DNA of 64,000 nt from Vibrio artabrorum (GCF_024347295.1 NZ_AP025458.1:806001-870000); one strand, 5' to 3'. Positions 37,704-47,145 are shown, numbered from the stretch's first letter. Notes: generated by a model from the letters alone, not told the origin. A program made the numbers and translations.

Positions 37704-39251
37704 CTATGAGTAAAGTGGCCAATGCTGACTTTGAATACGAGCAATGAAGTGGCGTAGATCGTCTTCAAGCGGACGATCCTCGACAATAAACTCAAACTCT
37801 TTCAATACTTCGTCGCGAATGTGCTTTAGGTTTTTACTCATATGGCGCTCATCCAACTCATTTTGGCGTTTACGAAGCTCAAGCGCTTGTGTACCAGCCA
37901 GAAGTGATGCAGCGGCAACTTGCTCGGTCAGTTCAAGAACACGTAAGCAATCACGAGCGGCAATGGTTCCCATGCTAACTTTATCTTGGTTGTGACACTC
38001 AGTTGAACGAGAGAACACACTTGCTGGCATAGTGTGTTTCAATGCTTCAGCTGTCCAAGCTGACACGCCAATCTGTACCGCTTTGAAGCCGTGGTTAATT
38101 GGTTTGCGTTCGCCTTCTGCACCGGTTAGGTTGAATGGCAAACCATTATTGAACTTGTAATCCATCAACTGCGCCATTTGGCGGTCAAGTAGGTCGGCAA
38201 GGTTGGCGACTGCTGTTTTTAGCGTGTCCATTGCCATTGCAATATGCCCACCATAGAAGTGCCCACCGTGCAGTATGCGCTCATTATCACCGTCGATGAT
38301 TGGGTTGTCGTTGGCACTGTTGAGTTCATTCTCGATCATTTGACGTAGCCAAGGTAGAGCGTCTTGGACAACACCGATCACATGCGGAGCACAACGTAGC
38401 GAGTAACGATCTTGTAGACGGTCACTATTACGTGGCGGGCGATCAGCTTGAAGGTCGTCGCGCAGCCACGATGCAATTTGTTGTTGGCCAGGGTGAGGTT
38501 TCACTGCGAATAGAGCTTCATCGAAGTGGAAGTCATTACCCTGCATACCCACTGACACCATCGCCGTGATTTTTGTCGACAGTTGAGCTAGGTATTCTGC
38601 ACGTTTGTAGGCGATACAAGCGAGAGCGGTCATCACTGATGTACCGTTCATCAGTGCTAAGCCTTCTTTAGGCTTGAGCTTGATAGGGCGAATGCCGAGC
38701 TCTTTATAGACGTCACTGGTTGGGCGAACTTCGCCTTTATAAATAACATCGCGCTCACCAATCAGGGCCGCTGCCAGATAAGATAAAGGTGTTAGGTCGC
38801 CACTGGCCCCCACCGATCCTTCTTGAGGGATACGTGGAGAGATATCTTGATTGATTAGCGTGACGATTTGATTCAGTAGATCGTGAGTAACACCGGATAC
38901 CCCTTGTGATAATGAACAAAGTCGCGTTGCAAGTACTGCTCGAGCTTGTTCGTGAGACAGGATTTCACCTAAACCACAACCGTGAAAGCGCGTGAGATGC
39001 AGTGGTAATTCATCAACAAGGTTGGGTGGAATGGCAACAGTACATGAGTCTCCATAGCCTGTTGTGACCCCATAGATCACGCCTTCTTCTTTTAGTAAGC
39101 GCTCTAGAAACGCGACACCGCGGTCGATTTTAGAGGTAAATTTGTCGCAGGTATTCATCGAGGCTTTTGCGCCTTGAGAGATAGCGACAACATCTTCAAT
39201 AGTGAGACGTTCTGCACCAAAGGTGATGCTATTTGGATTCTTTTTCGTCAT
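37704..39251 (-). CDS. Aromatic amino acid ammonia-lyase (HAL/TAL family) in the APE cluster
   Basis: A 515-residue MIO-dependent lyase. The self-cyclising Ala149-Ser150-Gly151 triad is in GSVGASGDLTPL, and Tyr60 (YGVTTGYGD) and NDNPI are also conserved. At the substrate-selectivity pair it has Phe89-His90, whereas histidases have Ser-His and the Rhodobacter tyrosine lyase has His-Leu. An aromatic substrate giving cinnamate or 4-coumarate as the polyene starter is likely, but tyrosine, phenylalanine and histidine cannot be ranked firmly. It overlaps apeJ by 23 bp, so it belongs to the operon. It is absent from the E. coli APE cluster but found in flexirubin and some APE clusters. Confidence 0.88.
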   Translation of the reverse strand: MTKKNPNSITFGAERLTIEDVVAISQGAKASMNTCDKFTSKIDRGVAFLERLLKEEGVIYGVTTGYGDSCTVAIPPNLVDELPLHLTRFHGCGLGEILSHEQARAVLATRLCSLSQGVSGVTHDLLNQIVTLINQDISPRIPQEGSVGASGDLTPLSYLAAALIGERDVIYKGEVRPTSDVYKELGIRPIKLKPKEGLALMNGTSVMTALACIAYKRAEYLAQLSTKITAMVSVGMQGNDFHFDEALFAVKPHPGQQQIASWLRDDLQADRPPRNSDRLQDRYSLRCAPHVIGVVQDALPWLRQMIENELNSANDNPIIDGDNERILHGGHFYGGHIAMAMDTLKTAVANLADLLDRQMAQLMDYKFNNGLPFNLTGAEGERKPINHGFKAVQIGVSAWTAEALKHTMPASVFSRSTECHNQDKVSMGTIAARDCLRVLELTEQVAAASLLAGTQALELRKRQNELDERHMSKNLKHIRDEVLKEFEFIVEDRPLEDDLRHFIARIQSQHWPLYS

Positions 39252-41037
39252 GGTGCTGGTTGCTCAATGTCCAAAAGTTATAAAAGTTGTACCACTGAAG
39301 CGGCGCTTTCAGTGTGTAGTGTTGAAGTCGGTCTGCGTATTGCTGCACGACTTGTTGTAAAGATTGTTCGCGAACGTTTCTTGGTAGCGCTATCTTGTCG
39401 CTAAAATGCTCGAAATAGACATTAAAATGTGGCTTAGGTTGTGAGTCGTCACGCAGTCCAAACAATAAAAATACGGGGGCTTTGAGGACTGAGGCTAACA
39501 TAAATGGCCCCTGAGGGAAGGGGGCTTGTTTGCCCAAGAATTCAGCCCATACTGAACGACTCTCTTTGCTGGTGGAGGTTCTATCGCCAACAATCACAAT
39601 CCATTCGCCTTGCTCCAACTTCTGTTGTAACAAGATAGCCGTATCCGGCCCCATCGAAGTTACCTGAATCAGGTTCAAATCAGACTGCGGGTTAACCGCT
39701 TTCATTACGGAATTAAAACGTTCGGCGTGTTCTGTAAAAACCAGCGCGTTGATTTTGATGTTTGAGTGCCTACGACCCAAAGCTCGACACAGTTCAATAT
39801 TGCCAAGGTGAGATCCCAGGATTAGCACACCTTGCTTATTGGCCACCATGCTTTCGAACTGATCTTGGCCATGGATGGTCAGGTTATCGACTGAGAAATC
39901 ACCTTTCCATGCTGCGAGCTTGTCTAACATGGTATGACCAAAAGAAAGTAGGTGGTTATAGCTGGTTAACTCCGCGGGTAACGCTATATTCTGCTGCTCT
40001 GCGTACGCTTTTAATTGGAATAGATATTGTTCAGAAGCATTTCGCGCGCGTTTGCCCGTTAAGTGGTAGTAACACATCACACCACGCAAGATCAGGTTGA
40101 ATACACTGCGACCTAGTAGGGTGTAAACAGCCAGCAGTAACTTGATGCCAAGTACGGTACCGCGTTCTTGAGTGCGAGACCAATGGGGTTGTTCTGACGC
40201 GTTGTTGTTTGATTCAGCCAAGAAATCTTGGGTTTGACCACTTTTAGTAGAATCGGATTTGAAATGACGAGCTATCAGCTTGGGTGCTCTTGGCAGCATG
40301 CCAAAGAACAATCGTGTGTGCATCCAGCTGATTTTTACATTATCCCACAGTGCATCAAAATGAGAGACGCCGTTTTCAGGATAGATAACGCGCGTTTCAA
40401 TAAAGTCGATGTCGCAGCCTTCCCAATACAGACGGACCAGAACCTCGATATCAAAGTCCATTCTCGATCCCACATCGTATTTGTTGAGTACCGCTTGAGT
40501 TTGGTTTATCGGATAGGCTCGAAAGCCACACATACTGTCTTTGATCGATAGAGATAGGGTCTCTATCCACACCCAGATGTGTGTTGCGTAGCGTCCGTAA
40601 AGCCTAGCTTTAGGCACACTCTCGTCATAGACGGGTTGGCCTGATATCAGGCGTTGTGGGCGCTCTTGAGACGCTTGGATTAATGCGGGCAAGGCTTCTA
40701 GATCGTGTTGACCGTCAGCATCAATCTGAATAGCGTGGCTAAAGCCAAGTGCTTGTGCTTTCTTAATGCCAGCTTTTACTGCACCGCCTTTTCCTTGGTT
40801 GTGCTTAAGTGTCACCAGAGTGACATTTGAGTTATCAGCAAGGGGAGTCAAAAACTGTTTGGTCTCGAGTTCACTCCCATCATCAACAATAATGATCGGA
40901 AGCTCGAAATTAAGAAGTGATGAGACCACCGAGGGCATGGTTGCGCCGTGGTTAAAGCACGGAATTAGGAAGCAAGCCTTGTAGTTGCTTTCGCTTGCTG
41001 CGTGTTGAGAAACAGCCTCGTTCGGAGTGCTATTCAC
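39229..41037 (-). CDS. apeJ: Fused GT2 glycosyltransferase / LpxL-type acyltransferase, ApeJ type
   Basis: A 602-residue bifunctional protein. The N-terminal 240 residues form a DPM-like family-2 glycosyltransferase (LIPCFNHGATMPS, IIVDDGSE, QIDADGQHD). The C-terminal 280 residues form a lysophospholipid/LpxL-HtrB acyltransferase with the H-x4-E motif in GSHLGNIELC. It probably attaches a sugar and acyl chain, tethering the polyene to the membrane. It overlaps apeI by 8 bp. Confidence 0.9.
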   Translation of the reverse strand: MNSTPNEAVSQHAASESNYKACFLIPCFNHGATMPSVVSSLLNFELPIIIVDDGSELETKQFLTPLADNSNVTLVTLKHNQGKGGAVKAGIKKAQALGFSHAIQIDADGQHDLEALPALIQASQERPQRLISGQPVYDESVPKARLYGRYATHIWVWIETLSLSIKDSMCGFRAYPINQTQAVLNKYDVGSRMDFDIEVLVRLYWEGCDIDFIETRVIYPENGVSHFDALWDNVKISWMHTRLFFGMLPRAPKLIARHFKSDSTKSGQTQDFLAESNNNASEQPHWSRTQERGTVLGIKLLLAVYTLLGRSVFNLILRGVMCYYHLTGKRARNASEQYLFQLKAYAEQQNIALPAELTSYNHLLSFGHTMLDKLAAWKGDFSVDNLTIHGQDQFESMVANKQGVLILGSHLGNIELCRALGRRHSNIKINALVFTEHAERFNSVMKAVNPQSDLNLIQVTSMGPDTAILLQQKLEQGEWIVIVGDRTSTSKESRSVWAEFLGKQAPFPQGPFMLASVLKAPVFLLFGLRDDSQPKPHFNVYFEHFSDKIALPRNVREQSLQQVVQQYADRLQHYTLKAPLQWYNFYNFWTLSNQHHDEKESK

Positions 41038-41392
41038 TTTTCTCTCCCAGCTTCATTTTGCCTGAAGAGTGGGTCTGTTCGCCGTGGTTCGAGGTGTAGC
41101 TGAAGCTCAGTTTATTTTTGTCGGCGTCCCACTTGAGTGATAGCTGAATGGTTGAGTCAGGTAGGATCGGCTCTTGGAACTTGATGACCTCCATGCCTTT
41201 AAAAAAACCTGGGACACTCATTTCTTGCACAGCATAGTGGAGCGCCCAATCAATCTGAGTAACACCCGGAAGAATAGGGAAGCGCTTGAAGTGCCCCTTA
41301 AAATCGGTGATGTCTCCGCTAACATGGAGAGTCAGAGTCGATTCCTTCTCTGTAGTGTCAACAGCAATAACGTTTGGCTTTCTCTTATTCAT
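41030..41392 (-). CDS. apeI: Hotdog-fold 3-hydroxyacyl-ACP dehydratase, ApeI type
   Basis: A 120-residue FabZ-like protein with the dehydratase signature GHFKRFPILPGVTQIDWAL. It is predicted to work with ApeP in dehydrating each extension product. The 89-bp gap to apeH is one of the larger ones in the operon, so an internal promoter is possible, though none is convincing. Confidence 0.88.
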   Translation of the reverse strand: MNKRKPNVIAVDTTEKESTLTLHVSGDITDFKGHFKRFPILPGVTQIDWALHYAVQEMSVPGFFKGMEVIKFQEPILPDSTIQLSLKWDADKNKLSFSYTSNHGEQTHSSGKMKLGEKSE

Positions 41393-41481
41393 AGCGGGTG
41401 CTTAGAATCCTTAGGCTGAAAATGGGTGTTGTGACAAAAATATAAAAAGACAGTCTCAGTGTAAAACACGATAAGCGATTT

Positions 41482-42870
41482 CTATGATTTTACGAGTTGC
41501 TCTATGTGAGAGGTTAATCGCTTGCCTTGGCTGTTAAGGGGAATCTCATCAACCACACGATACTTTCTCGGGATTGCAATTGGCTCTAACCATTTTCTGA
41601 GCTCTGAACGTAGCATCAACCAGAACTTGCCTTTACTCATGGCCGCAAGTGTCGCTCGGCCTTCATCGGATAATACCAAAACTGACGCTAAGATTAAGCG
41701 TTGCGGCTCTTCAAATGGAATCACCACACATTCACTTATCCAAGGCAGTTGTTCTAGTCGCTTTTCGACTTCAACCAGTGATACTCGTTTTTCTTCTATT
41801 TTGATCACTCGATCGGTTCGCCCTTTCAATACAAATTGATTTTTTGAGATCATTTCGCACTCATCAGCCGTTTGATACCAGTTGTTTTTGTCGATGTATG
41901 GCGACAATAACTTAATGCAATTCTCACTGTTAAGCTTAGCCTCAATACAGTCAAAAAGCTGCCAAGGTGTTTGAGCGCTCTCTTGCTGACGGAATGCAAT
42001 GCCGCCGGTCTCAGTGCTACCGAACACCTCGATAGGTAATTGACCAAGCAGGCTGCGAGCTTGGTGAGCCGATTCGGTTGGCAACGGGCCGCCTGAAGAA
42101 AACACCCCCGCTAGGCGCGCGGACTTTGTTTCGTGCTTCAATCGTTTGAGCAGAGCAGGGCTGCTGATCAACACGCTGTTTTTATTGGCATGAGACAGAA
42201 TTTGTTCAGGGTACTCAAGGTTGTGTCGAGCAAATGGAACGCCGGAGCAGAGCGGCCATAAGAGTCGAAACAACAGGCCATAGATATGTTGGTGTGAGAC
42301 CGTGCTGTGGATTTGATTACTCTTTAGCATCTCGCCCCAATTTTTATTTAATTGAGCGGTCTCAATATCGAGGTGTTCTAATGTTTTATTGATTGCCTTG
42401 GGGCTGCCGCTTGAACCTGAGGTAAACAGGGTTAATTGGACCTTTGATAAATCAATGAGAGCGAGAGCGTTTGCTCGAAATGTCGATGTTTTGGTGTTTG
42501 AATCCAACAGTGTTTGGATATTGCGAACGTCATCAACCTCTACGGTTCCAATCGAATTATCGACCAGCAGGCAATCAAAATGTTCACTTAACTCGGCCAG
42601 TGCACAAGGTTGGTAGTTGCCCGGTAAGATGATGTGTTTGTTGCTGATAGCCGATGCCAAAAAGGCCACCGAAAATAAGTAGCTGTCTTCGGTGCAAATT
42701 GCAACTCGTTGAAAAGGGGATGAAGATAAAAGGTGTACGAGTTGAGAGAAGTCGTCGTTAAATGTTTGCCATGTAATTTCGCTATTGTCATCAAAGCAGA
42801 CAATCGATTCAGGGGCTCTGGTTTGATGGAGAAGCTCAGATAACGAGATGTAAGATACGGTTTGGGTCAT
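41482..42870 (-). CDS. apeH: AMP-forming acyl/aryl-ACP synthetase, ApeH type
   Basis: A 462-residue ANL-superfamily enzyme. The ATP-binding P-loop appears as LTLFTSGSSGSPKAINKT. EVFGSTETGG, LKGRTDRVIKIEEKRVSL and the C-terminal lysine in NSQGKRL follow. It should activate the aryl starter acid and load it on an ACP. It is 6 bp from apeG. Confidence 0.92.
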   Translation of the reverse strand: MTQTVSYISLSELLHQTRAPESIVCFDDNSEITWQTFNDDFSQLVHLLSSSPFQRVAICTEDSYLFSVAFLASAISNKHIILPGNYQPCALAELSEHFDCLLVDNSIGTVEVDDVRNIQTLLDSNTKTSTFRANALALIDLSKVQLTLFTSGSSGSPKAINKTLEHLDIETAQLNKNWGEMLKSNQIHSTVSHQHIYGLLFRLLWPLCSGVPFARHNLEYPEQILSHANKNSVLISSPALLKRLKHETKSARLAGVFSSGGPLPTESAHQARSLLGQLPIEVFGSTETGGIAFRQQESAQTPWQLFDCIEAKLNSENCIKLLSPYIDKNNWYQTADECEMISKNQFVLKGRTDRVIKIEEKRVSLVEVEKRLEQLPWISECVVIPFEEPQRLILASVLVLSDEGRATLAAMSKGKFWLMLRSELRKWLEPIAIPRKYRVVDEIPLNSQGKRLTSHIEQLVKS

Positions 42871-42876
42871 AACAAT

Positions 42877-43434
42877 TTAACTCTGACGAATGCGCTGCCT
42901 TACTATCCACTCTCCGGCAAAGAGTAACCCTGCGAATAAATAGCTGAGTAAGCCATTGTATAGGGTCCATATTTCAAGAGATTGAAAGCAGGTATAAAGG
43001 GCAATAGAGCCATTGATAACAAAGAATAGGCACCAAACTTTGGTGACTTTCCGAGTGTAATCAATGCCACTTTGCGGTAGTTCCGGCTCTTGGAGGCGAG
43101 CAAGGCGTTCGATAATGGTTTGCGGTTGCCAAAGGCTTGAAGCGAACACCGTTAACATACAAACATTAACGATGACCGGATAATAGGTTAACCAGCCATG
43201 TTGCTTAAAGGTTAACCCTAATGCCAGTAGAATAATGCCGGCACTGCCACTTATCCAAGCTAAGTGTTTTAACTCTTTGATCTTGGCCTGACCACCTGTG
43301 AAAATACGGACAGCAAAGATAACGGCTAAGACGAGCCCAACGGTTTGGAGCCCAAACTTGTTGAGCCCAAAGTAAACCGCGATTGGATAAGTGAACAGTA
43401 CGATTGCCGACAATAAAGTCAGCAGAGGACGCAT
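42877..43434 (-). CDS. apeG: Integral membrane protein, ApeG type
   Basis: A 185-residue protein with about five to six hydrophobic helices (LLTLLSAIVLFTYPIAVYF, AGIILLALGL, YYPVIVNVCMLTVFASSLW, YLFAGLLFAGEWI). The family (COG4648-like) is unnamed biochemically and travels with APE clusters. Its start overlaps the apeF stop by one base. Confidence 0.82.
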   Translation of the reverse strand: MRPLLTLLSAIVLFTYPIAVYFGLNKFGLQTVGLVLAVIFAVRIFTGGQAKIKELKHLAWISGSAGIILLALGLTFKQHGWLTYYPVIVNVCMLTVFASSLWQPQTIIERLARLQEPELPQSGIDYTRKVTKVWCLFFVINGSIALYTCFQSLEIWTLYNGLLSYLFAGLLFAGEWIVRQRIRQS

Positions 43435-43691
43435 TATGCGTCCTTCATGAGTTCAACCACAGAGTTAACAACGTCATTGACGGTGCGTACTGCTTTGAAC
43501 TCTTCTGGTTTGATCTTTTGGCCTGTTACATTCTGTAGGTGAACAACCAAATCAACCGCATCAATACTGTCGAGATCTAAGTCGAGATAAAGATGAGCTT
43601 CTGGAGTGATATCTTCAGCATCAAGCTCGAACAACTCAATCAGTGTATCTTTGACCTGGTTGTATACTTCTTGTTGGTTCGTTTGTGTCAT
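43434..43691 (-). CDS. apeF: Acyl carrier protein 2, ApeF type
   Basis: An 85-residue ACP. The phosphopantetheine serine is Ser42 in DLDLDSIDAVDLVVHL. It lies 9 bp after apeE. Two ACPs are standard in APE clusters, one for initiation and one for extension; which does which cannot be told here. Confidence 0.92.
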   Translation of the reverse strand: MTQTNQQEVYNQVKDTLIELFELDAEDITPEAHLYLDLDLDSIDAVDLVVHLQNVTGQKIKPEEFKAVRTVNDVVNSVVELMKDA

Positions 43692-43700
43692 AAGAGCTAC

Positions 43701-43961
43701 CTAGTTGTTCGTTTGAGATGAGATGTAGTTCGCTAGGTTTTCAACCGAGGCAAAATGTTGGCGAGTGTTCGAATCGTCGGCATCAATAACAATGTTGTAC
43801 TTTTTCTTGATAGCAAGACCCAGTTCTAACGCATCAATCGAATCTAACCCAAGTCCATCTGCAAATAGTGGTGCTTCAGTCTCAATTTCATCAATACTCA
43901 TGTCTTCAAGATTTAATGCATCGATGATCAGTTGTTTCAGTTCGTTGTGTAATGTTTCCAC
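43701..43961 (-). CDS. apeE: Acyl carrier protein 1, ApeE type
   Basis: An 86-residue ACP with Ser41 in DGLGLDSIDALELGL. A 102-bp gap separates it from apeD upstream, the largest within the operon. Confidence 0.92.
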   Translation of the reverse strand: METLHNELKQLIIDALNLEDMSIDEIETEAPLFADGLGLDSIDALELGLAIKKKYNIVIDADDSNTRQHFASVENLANYISSQTNN

Positions 43962-44063
43962 TTTGGCCTACTTAATACTTTATTTAAATGCTGCTTTAAG
44001 GGGGATTCTACATTATGTGATGTATTTTAAAAATGCGATATCGCCAGTTGTTTTATTGAAACG

Positions 44064-44834
44064 CTAAATACTTTCTTCTGAGGGGAAAATCGTTTGTGCA
44101 AGATGATGATTAAGACGTCTTGCTGCTGAAGTTAAGTTATTCGAGCTTGTAATAAAGGGTGCGACTTCTATTTTACCTTTCACCGCGATATGAAAAAAGG
44201 GCTTTGTCGTTGGAACTTGATACCATTTTTTCTCTTTGGTTAAGAATGTCGGAGAAACCGTAATATGAATCACGCGCAAATCGGTTTGTGTTCGAGTGGC
44301 AATTTGCGCGGCCCCACGTTGTAAGGATGGTTTAATTCCGGGCGTTGTGCGAGTTCCTTCGGGAAAAACCAGCAGCACATTGCCACGTGAGAAACGTTCT
44401 TCACAGCGCTCTAAAAGATCGTCAGGGGCTTGGTTAGGTATATAACCGGCCGCTTTGACAATCCTTTTCATAAAAGGGTTTTTCCATATCGCGGCTTTTA
44501 CGAGACAGTCACACTGAGGCAGTTGGGAGGCGATCAACACATAATCAATTAAGCTTGGGTGATTGGCCACGATGATGCAGTTGCGATCTTCTCGGAGCCG
44601 TTCAGCACCATCAATTCGGTAATCAATTGCGCCCGTAAACTTCATGATCTGGCAAAAAACATGGAATGAGAAACGAATCAATCGTTGTGCTTTAAGCTCT
44701 CTTTTAATGGTATTGGGAGTGGTTAGCGCGATAGCGGGTAAGATTAAGAAGCTTAATACTAAGCCGCCTAGACCAAAGATGGTAAAGCAGAGCCCTGTCG
44801 CGAACACTCGCCAATATTGGTCGACTTTGCTCAT
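44064..44834 (-). CDS. apeD: 1-acylglycerol-3-phosphate-type acyltransferase, ApeD type
   Basis: A 256-residue PlsC-family acyltransferase with an N-terminal hydrophobic anchor. It has the H-x4-D motif in VANHPSLIDYVLIA, GYIPNQAPDDLL, and the phosphate-binding FPEGTRTTPG. It probably adds an acyl chain during lipid anchoring of the pigment. It overlaps apeC by 4 bp. Confidence 0.9.
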   Translation of the reverse strand: MSKVDQYWRVFATGLCFTIFGLGGLVLSFLILPAIALTTPNTIKRELKAQRLIRFSFHVFCQIMKFTGAIDYRIDGAERLREDRNCIIVANHPSLIDYVLIASQLPQCDCLVKAAIWKNPFMKRIVKAAGYIPNQAPDDLLERCEERFSRGNVLLVFPEGTRTTPGIKPSLQRGAAQIATRTQTDLRVIHITVSPTFLTKEKKWYQVPTTKPFFHIAVKGKIEVAPFITSSNNLTSAARRLNHHLAQTIFPSEESI

Positions 44835-45580
44835 CGTGCTATTCCCGGTTTTTCGTTATTTACCCATGACCAAACTTGGTGTGTGCCTGCAATTGTCCAA
44901 TAAGGGGGATCTAACAGGATATGCTGTAGAGCTTGCAAGCCTTGTGGCAATTCTGTGGTTGATCTTTCTTTGGTTACGGTTCTTGATACTGAGTAGTCAT
45001 TCCCTGAGGTGATCACCAAACCCAAAGCATAATCGGTATAATTTTGCGTTTCGAACTCTTGATAGAGCTCAGGCAAAGGTTGGTCAAAGTCTATCACGAG
45101 TACACGGTGTGATGGGTGCTGGTGAAGGTAAAGATAAGCTTCCATCAGTGCACAATGGAAAGTATCTTGCCCTGCGGCTATTGAGGTCAGTGGAATCGGT
45201 GCTTGGGCAGCAATCGTGGTGAGTCCCGCTGCGGTATTGTGTACTGACTGAGAAAACGCCATTGGTGAAGCGTCATCGCCGTCTAATATCGATTGAATTA
45301 ATAGGGCGGTTCTGTGTAACTCACCATGCCGACTGGCAAAGACCAGATAATCAATCGAAGTGTCTTTTAATAGAGTCAATGCGGTTTGGACAGCAAGCTT
45401 ACTTAGCACACTCATGCGACGACGCATCATCGGCGGGATGGCTTTAAATTCAGTGGTGCCATTGTCTGGCCAAGCTAAATTAGCGCTCCACCTCTTCCAG
45501 TCGACATCGGAATTGAGCCCTGCAGAATTGGCCGTCCATTTCTCAATATTAAACGACATTAATTGTGATTGATTTGACAT
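44831..45580 (-). CDS. apeC: Truncated ketosynthase-like chain-length factor, ApeC type
   Basis: A 249-residue protein of the N-terminal beta-ketoacyl-synthase-like family, about half the length of a true ketosynthase. It lacks the C-terminal thiolase half with the two catalytic histidines. MAFSQSVHNTAAGLTTIAA, LTSIAAGQDTFHCAL and VLVIDFDQPLP are typical. In studied APE systems ApeC is the partner of ApeO. It heads the leftward operon, divergent from apeA across 72 bp. No strong ribosome-binding site precedes the ATG. Confidence 0.86.
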   Translation of the reverse strand: MSNQSQLMSFNIEKWTANSAGLNSDVDWKRWSANLAWPDNGTTEFKAIPPMMRRRMSVLSKLAVQTALTLLKDTSIDYLVFASRHGELHRTALLIQSILDGDDASPMAFSQSVHNTAAGLTTIAAQAPIPLTSIAAGQDTFHCALMEAYLYLHQHPSHRVLVIDFDQPLPELYQEFETQNYTDYALGLVITSGNDYSVSRTVTKERSTTELPQGLQALQHILLDPPYWTIAGTHQVWSWVNNEKPGIAR

Positions 45581-45652
45581 AGAGTATTGATTTGCTTTGA
45601 GTCTGACTAAATACTAGGGTGTTCATAAATAAACACAGAATAAGAAATTTAA

Positions 45653-46041
45653 ATGAAATTACTAAAAATAGCCGTTTCAATGATATTCATATTTGTTCTT
45701 GCTGGTTGCGGGCGTGTTCACCTGTAATGAATGTTGAGGATACTCCAGTTGCACTGAATCTTCAAAGTAAACAGGTGAAATCAGCCATTTATGAATCGGC
45801 GGAAAAGCGAGGTTGGTTGGTTTCAGAAATAAAGCCAGGTTTGATCCGTGCTGAATTGTATGTGCGTTCACACCACGCTGTGGTTGAAATTCCTTATAGT
45901 AATAAGTTTTACTCTATTCTTTACGTTACATCAGAGAATTTGAAGTATGACGATGGTGAAATACACCGTAATTACAACCGCTGGGTTAATAACTTAAACG
46001 TTGATATTAAACGTAAGCTGGCACAAATGGCAGCTGAGTAA
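45653..46041 (+). pseudogene. apeA: ApeA-type outer-membrane lipoprotein gene, apparently frameshifted
   Basis: A lipoprotein signal with lipobox LAGC starts at ATG 45653 but hits TAA at 45725-45727 after 24 codons. The mature domain continues in another frame, openable from ATG 45727 in a TAATG overlap: NVEDTPVALNLQSKQVKSAI, then AEKRGWLVSEIKPGLIRAEL and NYNRWVNNLNVD, to 46041. This domain matches the small lipoprotein that opens APE clusters. Adding one base in 45707-45724 would fuse the two. It is therefore a recent frameshift, a sequencing error, or less likely two coupled ORFs. The longer open frame from 45619 lacks a plausible start. Confidence 0.72.
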
Positions 46042-46071
46042 CTTCCTCTTAATTTTAAAGTTAGGTTTTTC

Positions 46072-47145
46072 GTGTCGGAATATAAATTAGATCCATTCAA
46101 TGCATTAGAGGCAAAAACAGAAGCGCAAAAATTGTCTTTCGCTCCTATTGTTTTTCATACTGCTCGTACACTCCGTGATTTAGGTATTTTAAAAGCGTTA
46201 GATAATTCGGGTAACGGTGGCTTACCTGCAGAGACGATCTCTGAAATAACGGGGATATCCGAGTACGGCGTTAAAGTTCTGCTCGATATGGCGTTAAGTG
46301 CGCATATTGTTACTTGGGATAAGCCTAACTATAAAATGGCCAACCTTGGTTTCTATCTTCTGCACGATGGTATGACCAACGCAAACATGGATTTTACCGC
46401 TGATGTTTGTTACGCCGCGATGATGCATTTAACCGAAGCCATTGAAGAAGGCACACCAGCAGGCTTGAAAGAGCTAGGAGATTGGGAAACCATTTACCAA
46501 GGTTTGTCTCAATTGCCAGAAAAAGCAAAAGAGAGCTGGTTCAAGTTCGACCACTTCTATTCGGACCGTTCGTTCCCTGTGTTGCTCGAGAAAGTCTTCA
46601 GCAAGAAACCTAAATCGCTGGTGGATATCGGTGGTAACACGGGTAAGTGGGCGATGCAGTGTTGTCATCATGATTCGGACGTTGAGGTGACGATTGTAGA
46701 TTTGCCACAGCAACTAGAAATGGCGATGGCAAACGCGGCAAAGCATGGTCATCAAGATAGAGTAACGCCATTCCCCGCTAACATGCTCGATAAACAGCAA
46801 GCATTGCCAACGGGCGCCGATGTGTGGTGGATGAGTCAGTTTCTGGACTGTTTCTCGCCAATGGAGATTCTGAGCATATTAAAGCGTGTTCGCTCTCATA
46901 TGTCAGAGGAGGCGACTGTCTATATTCTTGAACTGTTTTGGGATGCACAGAAATACGATGCGGCTTCTTATAGCTTAAATGCGACGTCTCTCTACTTTAC
47001 CTGCTTGGCCAACGGCAACAGTCGCTTTTACCGCAGTGAAGATTTCTTAGAGATCGTTGAAGAAGCGGGCTTCGAAGTGGTGACCCGTACGGATGATATT
47101 GGCCTTGGCCACACGCTTCTTGAATTGAAAGCGGGCGAGCAATAA
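46072..47145 (+). CDS. apeB: SAM-dependent methyltransferase of the APE cluster (ApeB type)
   Basis: A 357-residue methyltransferase of the O-methyltransferase type. An N-terminal winged-helix dimerisation domain (LPAETISEITGISEYGVKVLLDMAL) is followed by a Rossmann fold with SAM motif LVDIGGNTGKWAMQ, then TIVDLPQQLEMA and WMSQFLDCFSPME. The start is GTG at 46072 with AGG upstream. It probably methylates the aryl head group, as in known APEs. It lies 30 bp after apeA. Confidence 0.86.
   Translation: MSEYKLDPFNALEAKTEAQKLSFAPIVFHTARTLRDLGILKALDNSGNGGLPAETISEITGISEYGVKVLLDMALSAHIVTWDKPNYKMANLGFYLLHDGMTNANMDFTADVCYAAMMHLTEAIEEGTPAGLKELGDWETIYQGLSQLPEKAKESWFKFDHFYSDRSFPVLLEKVFSKKPKSLVDIGGNTGKWAMQCCHHDSDVEVTIVDLPQQLEMAMANAAKHGHQDRVTPFPANMLDKQQALPTGADVWWMSQFLDCFSPMEILSILKRVRSHMSEEATVYILELFWDAQKYDAASYSLNATSLYFTCLANGNSRFYRSEDFLEIVEEAGFEVVTRTDDIGLGHTLLELKAGEQ

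Noticed and set aside
41393-41481. Possible internal promoter before apeI
   Set aside because: A TATATT can be seen on the minus strand, but no -35 at proper spacing is convincing.
45619-45726. Upstream extension of the apeA frame
   Set aside because: It lacks a ribosome-binding site and its translation reads across the true lipoprotein signal sequence in the wrong frame; the ATG at 45653 gives a lipobox.
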